The notes beneath the pieces were generated by a model. It was not told the DNA's origin, did not search any database, and saw nothing but the letters and a program-made list of their open reading frames with translations. Below, one piece after another: positions 43,212 to 50,397 of a DNA stretch of 64,000 bases. How positions within the stretch are numbered: position 1 is the first letter of the stretch; every line of letters begins with the position of its first letter. The translations under genes were made by a program, and so were the position numbers. This DNA comes from Bog-793 sp963803025 (lineage in GTDB: Bacteria > Actinomycetota > Acidimicrobiia > Acidimicrobiales > Bog-793), in NCBI GenBank assembly GCA_963803025.1, contig CAWDKZ010000004.1, forward strand, positions 1 to 64,000, read 5' to 3'.

Positions 43212-45374
43212 ATGCCCGACCCGCGCGGTCTGGTCGCCACGGCGGTGACCCGGCCCATCTTCGAGGGGATCGGCCCACTCGGCAAGGCGCTCTTCTACGC
43301 CGTGGCCGCGGTCGCGACGGCGATCTTCTGTTGGGGGGTCTGGCGCCGGGTGCGCAAGTACCGGATGGGACGGGCGGCGGGGCGCGGGCCGATGATCCGG
43401 AAGGCTCTGCTCGGCCGGCTGCGCTCCATCGGGTCCGGTACCAAGGTGACCAAGGGCAACCTCGCGACGGGCGTCGCGCACTTCTTCGTCTTCTGGGGTT
43501 TTGTCGTCGCCTTTCTGGCGACGATCATCCTCACGATCGACACCGACATCGTCCGGAACGTCTCCCGGCTCGTGGCCGGGCACCAGGACAGCTTCTTCCA
43601 CGGCACGTTCTTCATCGTCTTCACGTTCACCGTCGACACGATGGGGTTCGCGTTCCTCGTCGCCCTCGTCTACATGGCGCTACGCCGGGGTGTGCTCAAG
43701 CCGAAGCGGCTCGGCTACGAGCGGGCGGGCACGCCCGCTGGTGGCTACTCGCGCGCGGCGATGTTGGGAGGTGACTGGCTCTTCCTCGGGCTGCTCCTCG
43801 CCGTCCTCGTCACCGCGTACCTGCTGACCGGCCTGCGGATCCTCGGTCAGCGCATGCCGTGGTTCACCGCCCTCAGCCCGTTCGGCCGGGCCGTGGCCGA
43901 GGCCTTCTCGGCCTTCGGCATGACGCCGACCGAGGCGCTGAGCGCGCACACCGTCCTGTGGTGGGTGCACGCCACGCTCGCGCTGGGATTCATCGCCTAC
44001 ATCCCCTATTCCAAGGCCGTGCACCTGCTCGTCGACGGGGTGAACCTGCTCGCGACGGACCGAGGGGCGACGCTCCGGCTGCCCGCGCCGGCGACCGCCC
44101 ACCCCGGCTACGAGGTGATCTCCGACTTCACCTGGAAAGAGCTCCTCGACCTCGACGCCTGCACGAAATGCGGTCGCTGCCACGAAGTCTGCCCGGCGAC
44201 CGCGGGCGGAGGGCCGCTGTCGCCTCGCGACGTGATCCTCGACCTGCGGCAATGGGTCGACGTCTCCACCGGCGGGTTGACGCTGTTGGACCGAGAGCGC
44301 AGAACGGAGCGCACCGGCCCGCTCTCGCCCGGCACGGGTGTGAGGATCGCCGGCGACGTGATCGATGCCGGCGCGCTGTGGTCCTGCACGACGTGCATGC
44401 ACTGCGTTGACATCTGCCCGGTGGGCATCGAGCACGTGCCCACCATCGTCCAGTTGCGCCGCAGTCTGGTCGACGAGGGGTCGATGGACCCCACCTTGCA
44501 GCGGTCGTTGCAGAATCTGGCCACCCAGGGCAACTCGTTCGGACGGTCGGCCCGCACGCGGGGCCGCTGGCTCCGGGAGCTCGACTTTTCGATCCCCGAC
44601 GCCCGCAAGCAGCGCGTGAAGTACCTCTGGTTCGTCGGCGACTACGCCAGCTTCGACGAACGGCTGCAGGAGAGTTCCCGCGTCCTCGCCACGATCCTGC
44701 ACGATGCCGACGTCGATTTCGGCCTGATCTACGAGGCGGAGCGCAACAGCGGCAACGACGTGCGCCGCGTCGGCGAGGAGGGCCTGTTCGAGATGCTCGC
44801 CGAGCACAACATCGCGGCGCTCTCCGGGGCCCAGTTCGACGAGATCTTCACGACCGACCCGCACACGCTCAACGCCCTACGCAACGAGTACCCCGCGCGT
44901 GGGGCGACCTATCGGGTCTCGCACTACACCGAACTACTCGCCGGGCTGCTGGAGAACGGTGCGATCGGTGTCCGGCCGCTCGGACACCGGGTCACCTACC
45001 ACGACCCGTGCTACCTCGCCCGGTACAACGGCGTGATCGAGGCGCCCCGGCGGATCCTGCGGGCGCTCGGCTGCGAACTGGTCGAGATGCCGCGCCACGG
45101 CGCGGACACCTTCTGCTGCGGCGCGGGCGGCGGCCGGATCTGGATGGACGACGACCTCCTCACGGAGCGGCCGAGCGAGATCCGGATCGCCGAGGCACTC
45201 CGGTTGGACGTCGCCCAGTTCGTCGTCGCCTGCCCGAAGGACGCGACGATGTTCGCCGACGCGGTCAAGACCGCCCGGGCCGAGGATCGGCTGGTCGTCC
45301 GGGACATCACCCTCCTCGTCCAAGAGGCCCTCGCCAAGCCGGCCGAATCCGGCCTCGTCGGGGTGACCGTGTGA
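43212..45374 (+). CDS. Membrane Fe-S oxidoreductase, ETF:menaquinone oxidoreductase (EMO/EtfD-like)
   Basis: 720 residues. Five to six membrane helices between about residues 25 and 270 in a NarI/heme-b-like domain, with histidines in GVAHFFVFWGF, FHGTFF, LSAHTVLWWVHATLA and SKAVHLLVDG that can bind heme. Then two 4Fe-4S motifs (CTKCGRCHEVCP 317-327; CTTCMHCVDICP 392-402) and HdrD-like CCG domains (HDPCYLARYNG; DTFCCGAGGGRIW). EMO-type proteins pass electrons from ETF to menaquinone; etfBA are directly upstream and menG lies at 25 kb. Confidence 0.9.
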   Translation: MPDPRGLVATAVTRPIFEGIGPLGKALFYAVAAVATAIFCWGVWRRVRKYRMGRAAGRGPMIRKALLGRLRSIGSGTKVTKGNLATGVAHFFVFWGFVVAFLATIILTIDTDIVRNVSRLVAGHQDSFFHGTFFIVFTFTVDTMGFAFLVALVYMALRRGVLKPKRLGYERAGTPAGGYSRAAMLGGDWLFLGLLLAVLVTAYLLTGLRILGQRMPWFTALSPFGRAVAEAFSAFGMTPTEALSAHTVLWWVHATLALGFIAYIPYSKAVHLLVDGVNLLATDRGATLRLPAPATAHPGYEVISDFTWKELLDLDACTKCGRCHEVCPATAGGGPLSPRDVILDLRQWVDVSTGGLTLLDRERRTERTGPLSPGTGVRIAGDVIDAGALWSCTTCMHCVDICPVGIEHVPTIVQLRRSLVDEGSMDPTLQRSLQNLATQGNSFGRSARTRGRWLRELDFSIPDARKQRVKYLWFVGDYASFDERLQESSRVLATILHDADVDFGLIYEAERNSGNDVRRVGEEGLFEMLAEHNIAALSGAQFDEIFTTDPHTLNALRNEYPARGATYRVSHYTELLAGLLENGAIGVRPLGHRVTYHDPCYLARYNGVIEAPRRILRALGCELVEMPRHGADTFCCGAGGGRIWMDDDLLTERPSEIRIAEALRLDVAQFVVACPKDATMFADAVKTARAEDRLVVRDITLLVQEALAKPAESGLVGVTV

Positions 45375-45489
45375 TGCGAGGCCGCGTGTCCCCAGGCGCG
45401 GTCGCGACGCCTCGGCCCGCGTCGCGGTCCGCGGACGGACCGCAAGGGCGGGAGGACGGACCAGTGAGAGCCGAACGGGAGCCGGAGCG

Positions 45490-45924
45490 ATGACCCTTGT
45501 CAACAACTGCAACCTTCCCGAGGACCTGTACTACGTCGTGGAGAAACATGTGTGGGCGCGCCCGGAGGGTGAGTTCGTGACGGTCGGGATGACCGATGTC
45601 GCCCAGAACATGGCGAAGACCATCGTGGCGGTGACGCCGAAAGCCGCCGGCGCGACCGTGAAGAAAGGCCGCAATATCGCGACCGTCGAGAGCGGCAAGT
45701 GGGTCGGCGCCGTATCCGCCCCGGTGAGTGGCGAGATCGTGGCGGTGAACGACGCGCTCGCCACCTCGCCGGGCCTCATCAACTCGGACCCCTACGGTGC
45801 CGGCTGGGTCGTGCGCCTGCGACCGTCCGAGTGGGAAACCGACGCCGCCGATCTCGTCACCGGTCCGGAGGGCATCGAGGCCTACCGGCGCTACCTCGAC
45901 GCCGAGGGCATCGCCTGCAGGTGA
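45490..45924 (+). CDS. lbpA2: Lipoate-binding protein LbpA, canonical copy
   Basis: 144-residue GcvH-like protein with LYYVVEKHVWARPEG at residues 13-27 and the lipoyl lysine Lys70 in TVESGKWVGAVSAPVSG, then NSDPYGAGWVV. This matches LbpA of sHdr sulfur oxidizers closely. ATG 45490 follows GGAG. A 115-base gap separates it from the EMO-like gene; no promoter is obvious there. Confidence 0.94.
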   Translation: MTLVNNCNLPEDLYYVVEKHVWARPEGEFVTVGMTDVAQNMAKTIVAVTPKAAGATVKKGRNIATVESGKWVGAVSAPVSGEIVAVNDALATSPGLINSDPYGAGWVVRLRPSEWETDAADLVTGPEGIEAYRRYLDAEGIACR

Positions 45925-46117
45925 CGGGTGGGTCGACGACCAACCCCGCGGCGCGAGGGCGGCGTCCCGCGGTGCGCGGGTCCCCGGGTCGGCGCGAGTT
46001 AACTACAGTTCGTCTGTCGCATCTAGGACAGCACTGAACTAGCGAAGGACCCACGACCTTTCGATCGCGGCGGCCGAGCCCCTCGGGCCGCGGACGCCGA
46101 GCGAGGAGAGCTGCGAC
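45925..46117 (+). promoter_or_regulatory. Candidate promoter and operator region before dsrE2
   Basis: 193 bases without a gene. A locally AT-richer patch at 45998-46040 contains AACTACAGTT (46001-46010, arms AACT/AGTT) and CTGTC-N8-GACAG (46014-46031). These two small inverted repeats are adjacent and could be regulator sites at a promoter for dsrE2. No -10/-35 pair is certain. Confidence 0.35.
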
Positions 46118-46648
46118 ATGGACGAAAAGGAAAGCAGAGCTACCGCCTCCACGACCGCCGGCAACGGCGATGCGCCGAAGCGAATGGCGATCATCTGCTG
46201 GAGCAACGACCTCGACCGAGTCTGGCCCGTCATGATCCTCGCCACCACCGGCGCCGCTTCCGGCCTAGAAGTCGATGTCTTCTTCACGTTCTGGGGCCTG
46301 CGGGTGCTGCAGAAGAACGACAGGCGCGTCACCGGCCACAACTGGATGCAAAAAGGAGAATCGCTGTTCGACCGCGGCGGCAGCGAGCACCTCAAGCTGA
46401 GCAAGGTGCACTTCGCCGGGATGGGCACCTCCATGATCAAGGCGCTCGCGAAGCAATACAAGATCGCCAGTGTGACCGAGCTCATGGAGATGGCCATCGA
46501 GGCCGGCGTGCGACTGCACCCCTGCCAGATGACGATGGACCTCTACGGACTGTCGACGTCCGATTTCATCGACGGTCTGCAGCCCACCCTCGGCGCCGCC
46601 AGCTTCATCGACATGGCCGCCAAGGCCGACATCCAGCTCTTCATCTGA
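46118..46648 (+). CDS. dsrE2: DsrE2-type DsrE-family protein
   Basis: 176 residues: an unstructured start, then KRMAIICWSNDLDRVWPVMI, DVFFTFWGLRVLQKND, AGMGTSMIKALAKQYK, and Cys136 in HPCQMTMDLYGLSTSDFID, the conserved sulfur-binding cysteine. DsrE2 genes in sulfur oxidizers travel with tusA and rhodanese genes. The transposon at 46649 is inserted exactly at its stop codon: the last bases TCATCTGA are the target duplication, so the protein is unchanged. Confidence 0.9.
   Translation: MDEKESRATASTTAGNGDAPKRMAIICWSNDLDRVWPVMILATTGAASGLEVDVFFTFWGLRVLQKNDRRVTGHNWMQKGESLFDRGGSEHLKLSKVHFAGMGTSMIKALAKQYKIASVTELMEMAIEAGVRLHPCQMTMDLYGLSTSDFIDGLQPTLGAASFIDMAAKADIQLFI
46641..46648. repeat. Target-site duplication, left copy (TCATCTGA)
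   Basis: Identical to 49875-49882 and abutting the left inverted repeat. It includes the dsrE2 stop codon. Flanking identity extends two bases further left (CTTCATCTGA), probably by chance. Confidence 0.8.
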
Positions 46649-46676
46649 GGTAAGTATCCCATGAGTGTATAACCCC
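46649..46676. repeat. Left terminal inverted repeat of the transposon
   Basis: Contains AAGTATCCCATG; pairs with 49847-49874 in inverted orientation, 21 of 28 bases matching. The transposase gene starts 18 bases further in. Confidence 0.8.
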
Positions 46677-46694
46677 TGCGCTATAGTTGTCCTC

Positions 46695-47672
46695 ATGGCA
46701 CCGGCAAACCGCAAAGACTCCAAGCGTTCCACCGCTTCCGAATCGGACTACTCGCTCATGGAGTTCATGCGCGACTTCCCCGACGACGAGGCTTGTCTGC
46801 AATGGCTCTGGCGCACCCGCTGCGAGACGGGCGAGCCGAACCACGCCCACTGCCCCCGGTGCGAGGAGATTCGCGAGTTCAAGCGGTACGGGACCAAGCA
46901 ACAACGCCAGTCCTGGACCTGCACCGCCTGCGGTCTGCACATGCACCCGACAGCGGGGACGATCTTTCACAAGTCGTCCACGTCGCTGCACCTTTGGTTC
47001 TACGCCATGTGGCTGATGACCAGCACTCGGTGCGGGATTTCTGCGAAGCAGTTGGAGCGGGAGCTGGGCGTCACGTACAAGACCGCGTGGCGCATGTTCC
47101 ACCTCATCCGCAACGAACTGATGACACAGGGTGATCCCGAGCCGATGGCCGGTCCGGTTGAGATCGACGAAACATTCGTCGGCGGTCGTCCCCGTCAGGG
47201 CGAGGTCGCCAGGTACGCCCGCGAGACGGGCAACGCGTCGCTGAAGTCTGCTGCTCGCGCTTACGCGTGGCGGAAGCAAACGCCCGTATGGGGTGTCGTC
47301 CAGCGCGGCGGGCAGGTCGCTGCGAAGGTTGTTCCGAGCACTAAGTACCGCACGCTCGCACCACACATTCGGATGCACGTTGTGCCAGGTTCGACCGTCT
47401 ACACGGACCACGCCACGACGTACCGCTATCTCAAGGGGTTCGATCACCACACGGTCGATCACCGTGCGCGGATCTACGTGAGCGGGAACATCCACACGAA
47501 CACCATCGAGGGCTTCTGGTCGCTTGTGAAACGCGGCATCTCTGGTACGCATCACGCGGTGTCCCCGAAGTACTTGCAGGGGTACGTGAATGAGTACGTC
47601 TGGCGGTACAACCGTCGGAACGACCCGCGCTCAATGTTCCTGTCGCTCATCCTCCGGGCTGCCGGGAGTTGA
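46695..47672 (+). CDS. IS1595-family (ISXO2-like) transposase
   Basis: 325 residues. Amino-terminal zinc ribbon CPRC ... CTAC, then an RNase-H-like catalytic domain with acidic residues in VEIDETFVGG and YTDHATTY, Asn in HTNTIEGFWS and Lys in LVKRGISG, the DDNK pattern of this family, plus YVNEYVWRYNRRND near the end. Full length and without frameshifts, so the element may still be active. ATG 46695 follows a short leader from the left repeat. Confidence 0.93.
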   Translation: MAPANRKDSKRSTASESDYSLMEFMRDFPDDEACLQWLWRTRCETGEPNHAHCPRCEEIREFKRYGTKQQRQSWTCTACGLHMHPTAGTIFHKSSTSLHLWFYAMWLMTSTRCGISAKQLERELGVTYKTAWRMFHLIRNELMTQGDPEPMAGPVEIDETFVGGRPRQGEVARYARETGNASLKSAARAYAWRKQTPVWGVVQRGGQVAAKVVPSTKYRTLAPHIRMHVVPGSTVYTDHATTYRYLKGFDHHTVDHRARIYVSGNIHTNTIEGFWSLVKRGISGTHHAVSPKYLQGYVNEYVWRYNRRNDPRSMFLSLILRAAGS

Positions 47673-47676
47673 GTGT

Positions 47677-47847
47677 TTAGGTGGCGGCCCTCACGTACTG
47701 CGTGAGGGCCCACCTGATCGCAGAGGCCATCGACCGCTGATCTGCTGCGGCCTTGGCCTTGATCGCCTCGCGAAGATCGGTCGGTACCCGGATCACCAAC
47801 GGGCACTGCGACTGAGACTCGCGTTCCTCCGTCTTGGTGGCTGGCAT
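47677..47847 (-). CDS. Ribbon-helix-helix DNA-binding protein (56 aa)
   Basis: MPATKTEERESQSQCPL followed by VIRVPTDLREAIKAKAAADQ and SMASAIRWALTQYV, the strand-helix-helix pattern of Arc/CopG-like proteins. Convergent with the transposase, stops four bases apart. It may regulate the transposase or serve as an antitoxin; no toxin gene is next to it. A palindrome GCCCTCACG/CGTGAGGGC at 47689-47711 falls in its 3' end. Confidence 0.7.
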   Translation of the reverse strand: MPATKTEERESQSQCPLVIRVPTDLREAIKAKAAADQRSMASAIRWALTQYVRAAT

Positions 47848-48061
47848 GTCGCCAACGATACAAAGTCCGCAACGCGATTGGGCGGATACTCTCGAACCGA
47901 AAGTCCTGCTCAACGGCTATCCGCGCGCGGTACGTGCAATCAGAACAGAATCGCGCGCGACCAAGACGAGGTGCGTCTCGGCTTTGAGAGAGGGGAGCGA
48001 CCGGAACCGGATCAGCCTTCAAGCAAAACCCGGTTCCGGTTCTCCCGGATTGGAACAGATG

Positions 48062-48235
48062 ATGTTTACACCAGGAACAGTTTCCGGGCATACCGGCGGG
48101 AGGTGTCCTCAATCGGGCATCTACCGTCCCAACTGTAGCGGCAAACAAATCGCACTCAGCGTCGGGGAGACCTTCCCGCCATGCACGCACTGCCGACGCG
48201 CTGTGACCTGGACGCTGATCCAGGCGACGAGGTAG
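48062..48235 (+). CDS. YjzC-like small protein (57 aa)
   Basis: A short gene read as MFTPGTVSGHTGGRCPQSGIY ending FPPCTHCRRAVTWTLIQAT. The pattern P-x-SG-x-Y ... G-x2-FPPC ... V-x-W-x-L is shared by YjzC-like small proteins. It carries four cysteines. The start may be ATG 48059. The glycine-zipper gene follows 7 bases later, so they form a pair. Function unknown. Confidence 0.6.
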   Translation: MFTPGTVSGHTGGRCPQSGIYRPNCSGKQIALSVGETFPPCTHCRRAVTWTLIQATR

Positions 48236-48242
48236 GCGAGCG

Positions 48243-48407
48243 ATGGCGAACAAAAGGAAGGAAGACAAGGTCGTTGGCGCAGCGGCAGGCGGTGCTATAG
48301 GCGGCCTCATCGGTGCCTTCGGTGGACCCGTAGGCGCGCTGGTCGGCGGCGGTATCAGAGCGTGGCTTGGCCACGCCTTCGAGAAGTGGCTGGACAGCAA
48401 CCGCTGA
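48243..48407 (+). CDS. Glycine-zipper small protein (54 aa)
   Basis: MANKRKEDK is followed by a single hydrophobic, glycine-rich segment VVGAAAGGAIGGLIGAFGG and GALVGGGIRAWLGHAFEKWL. Repeated G-x3-G spacing is typical of glycine-zipper membrane peptides, including bacteriocin-like and membrane-associated proteins. It is preceded by GAGGTAG as a possible ribosome site. Function not known; the name reflects sequence pattern only. Confidence 0.65.
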   Translation: MANKRKEDKVVGAAAGGAIGGLIGAFGGPVGALVGGGIRAWLGHAFEKWLDSNR

Positions 48408-48431
48408 TGTCGAAGCCTGACGGGCGCGGGG

Positions 48432-48596
48432 CTAGCTCTTCGCGTCTTCTTCGCGCTCGTCAGTTTTCTTCCGTGGCTTGGCAACCTTCGCCAGGTTGCG
48501 GAAGAAGTCACCACGTTTGGGGACCGGGACGCGTAGGCCCTTGGGGGTGTACGTCGTCGGTTCCTCGGCTTGCTCGTTACTCGGGTCGTCTGGCAT
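48432..48596 (-). CDS. Short conserved charged protein (54 aa)
   Basis: Reads MPDDPSNEQAEEPTTYTPKG then LRVPVPKRGDFFRNLAKVAK and ends in KKTDEREEDAKS. The core Y-TPKG-L-x-VP-x-PKRGDFF looks like a conserved motif, and the acidic start and basic/acidic tail suggest a disordered interaction peptide. It sits between the glycine-zipper gene and the HNH gene. Function unknown. Confidence 0.6.
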   Translation of the reverse strand: MPDDPSNEQAEEPTTYTPKGLRVPVPKRGDFFRNLAKVAKPRKKTDEREEDAKS

Positions 48597-48616
48597 CTGT
48601 CTCCCCAGGTTAGGCC

Positions 48617-49342
48617 GTGCCGAACTGTCTGTTCTGCGACGACGAAGAGGCGAAGGTCACTCTCGAACACACGCTGTCCGATTCGATCCGTTCGCTGTTG
48701 CCCCCTGGCCCATTCACGGTCGATATCTTCGGCGTTCGCCCAGGACTGCCGACTAGTCACACCCAGTTTGAGACTGACACCGCGTCGTTCCTCCGTAGGG
48801 CCTACTGCGAGAAGTGCAACGGAGGCTGGATGCAGCAACTTGACCAGGACACCGCTCCGCTGATTCAGGAAATGGTCGAAGATCATTCAGTTACTCTTTC
48901 GCCAACCGAACAGACAGCGATCGCGACGTGGGCGACGAAGATGGCGCTTGTATACGAATCGCTTAGCGGTCGCGACAAGGCGATCCCCGACGCGAAATAC
49001 AAGTGGTTTTACGAAAATCGGCGACCGTTTCCAAGTGAACCTGTGCAGCTCGCGCACTACATGGACCCCGAGAGGCATCAGTACGTTAGGCGACCGATCA
49101 CGAGACGCGATTATGTAACCGGAGATGTTCTCGGCGTCGAGAACGTACTAGTGACCCTCACTATCGGCGCCTACATAGCCTTTACCGTCCTCCCAGTAAA
49201 CGGGGTATTCCTCCATGACGCCGTTGAGGGAACCGACCGCATCACCATCTGGCCCCCCTTGATCCGAGACGCCACGTGGCCGCCACATGACGGGGTAGAT
49301 GCCTCCACGCTGATTCTCTTTTCCGGGCCGAAAGTGTGGTGA
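48617..49342 (+). CDS. HNH-nuclease-like passenger protein
   Basis: 241 residues. The first 70 have a zinc-binding pattern: CLFC (4, 7), LEHTLSDSI (His18) and YCEKCNGGWM (64, 67), which resembles treble-clef HNH endonucleases with conserved EH and CN. The remainder (from EDHSVTLSPTEQTAIATWAT) is helix then strands and matches no family that I recognise. It is AT-richer than host genes. It could be a defence nuclease carried by the element; nuclease activity is inferred. Confidence 0.65.
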   Translation: MPNCLFCDDEEAKVTLEHTLSDSIRSLLPPGPFTVDIFGVRPGLPTSHTQFETDTASFLRRAYCEKCNGGWMQQLDQDTAPLIQEMVEDHSVTLSPTEQTAIATWATKMALVYESLSGRDKAIPDAKYKWFYENRRPFPSEPVQLAHYMDPERHQYVRRPITRRDYVTGDVLGVENVLVTLTIGAYIAFTVLPVNGVFLHDAVEGTDRITIWPPLIRDATWPPHDGVDASTLILFSGPKVW

Positions 49343-49394
49343 ATCGCTCACCGGAGACCATCCTCCGAGAGCGCATCACCTTGCCAAGGTGCTC

Positions 49395-49778
49395 CTAATC
49401 GAGAGCGTTTGGCGCGGCGGGTACGCAGACCGCCGCGGGTAACTCGTCGGAAGGTCTGTAGAAGAGATTCCGTGGATTGCGGATGATCCATTCGGAGTCG
49501 GTATCCCGGTCTGTACTCACCCTCACTACCCGGAGTATCGGAGTGCCGCCGCAAAGCGGGCAGGCGTAGACCGTCTGGGTTGGGTCCGACCGATCCACCT
49601 TCGCTTTGTGGAGATAAACCGTCTGGGCGCATCTGCGGCACTGCGTCCAGATCCGCTCCTCGCGAGCGCGGATCGAGCGCTGGCGTGGCCTCCGCTGCGA
49701 CGTTTCGGTCACCTTGAACGGCAACACGTCCGAGGCCAAGGGCGGCAATCGACGCCTGCCTGAAAGCCTCAGTGTCAT
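49395..49778 (-). CDS. Zinc-ribbon hypothetical protein
   Basis: 127 residues if started at ATG 49778. The central part has a zinc ribbon: WTQCRRCAQTVYLHKAKVD ... VYACPLCGGTPILRVVRV, with Asp-rich linker. The first 40 residues overlap another minus-strand frame that looks like a polysaccharide-lyase start, so the true start may be further in, near REERIWTQC. Function unknown. Confidence 0.5.
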   Translation of the reverse strand: MTLRLSGRRRLPPLASDVLPFKVTETSQRRPRQRSIRAREERIWTQCRRCAQTVYLHKAKVDRSDPTQTVYACPLCGGTPILRVVRVSTDRDTDSEWIIRNPRNLFYRPSDELPAAVCVPAAPNALD

Positions 49779-49836
49779 CTGATACTCCGTCTCCGACCGC
49801 ACCAAAATCCCGCACGCTGAAGTACCGGCGCGACAT
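49736..49836 (-). pseudogene. Truncated pectate-lyase/GH28/tailspike-type amino terminus
   Basis: ATG 49836 begins MSRRYFSVRDFGAVGDGVSD, then DTEAFRQASIAALGLGRVAV. The 'DFGAVGDGxxDDT..F..A' motif is the signature start of right-handed beta-helix pectate lyases and phage tailspikes. Homology ends after about 40 residues and the frame becomes a shadow of the zinc-ribbon gene. This is a relic just inside the right inverted repeat. Confidence 0.55.
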
Positions 49837-49846
49837 TAGAGTACCC

Positions 49847-49874
49847 CGGCTTCTACAGCCATGGGATACTTGCT
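49847..49874. repeat. Right terminal inverted repeat of the transposon
   Basis: Contains CATGGGATACTT at 49860-49871, the inverse of the left-end core. The element ends at 49874. Confidence 0.8.
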
Positions 49875-49882
49875 TCATCTGA
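49875..49882. repeat. Target-site duplication, right copy (TCATCTGA)
   Basis: Identical to 46641-46648. What follows (CCTCGCGCCGCGG) is the sequence that would have followed the dsrE2 stop before insertion. Confidence 0.8.
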
Positions 49883-50397
49883 CCTCGCGCCGCGGCCGCC
49901 GGGGCCACTCCTGAAAGGTCCCGTCGGGTGCCGGAGTGCCCCTCCCGAGGCGCCGACCCCTGCGTCGGGCGACCTGCCATCGAGCGGCCCTTCCCCTCGC
50001 GTCGCGACACGCCTGAGGGCCGCCGGGAACGTCGTCGGGGACAACGCGTGGCGGCAACGGCCACGGCGCGGTCCCCCACGTCTCTACTACACTGAATCAG
50101 TTACAACGGTGGAGAATGACCTTGCAGCAGGGACGGCCCGGCAGGGGGTCGCAGAACTTGGACCGAACCAGGTCTCGTGACGATCGGAGTCGTTCATGCG
50201 TCGGGGGACACCGCCGTCCTTCGCAGGCGGTGATGACGCTGGCGGAAATGGAGTTCGACCCGGAGGTTGCTTGGAGATGCGGCGCACGTCATCGCGGGCC
50301 CCGCGACAGGTGACACCTCCAGCGTGTGACGGCTTGTATCCGATCCGCGACCGCCCTGTCCGTCGTACGGGGTGGTCCCCCAGGGAAAGGTCCAGCG
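49883..50397 (+). promoter_or_regulatory. Leader and promoter region of the encapsulin pair
   Basis: 515 bases without a credible gene; short frames on both strands are low-complexity. At 50091-50101 there is a perfect 11-bp palindrome ACTGAATCAGT in an AT-richer patch (CTACTACACTGAATCAGTTACAA), about 300 bases before the encapsulin start. It may be an operator with promoter elements around TACACT (50089-50094). The start ATG is preceded by GGGAAAGG. Confidence 0.4.

Larger units (their letters stand above)
46649..49874 (+). mobile_element. IS1595-family (ISXO2-like) transposon with passenger genes, 3,226 bp
   Basis: Ends are defined by matching terminal inverted repeats: 28 bp at each side with 21 identities, including 12 in a row (AAGTATCCCATG at 46652-46663, inverted at 49860-49871). 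Both are flanked by the 8-bp duplication TCATCTGA (46641-46648 and 49875-49882), the size expected for IS1595. It carries the transposase plus a ribbon-helix-helix protein, a YjzC-like protein, a glycine-zipper protein, a short conserved protein, an HNH-like gene and a zinc-ribbon gene. Base composition is less GC-rich than the host, notably at 48.6-49.4 kb. It interrupts the sulfur island. Confidence 0.85.

Noticed and set aside
46118..46648. dsrE2 truncated by the transposon
   Set aside because: The target duplication restores the stop codon, so the reading frame and length are unchanged.
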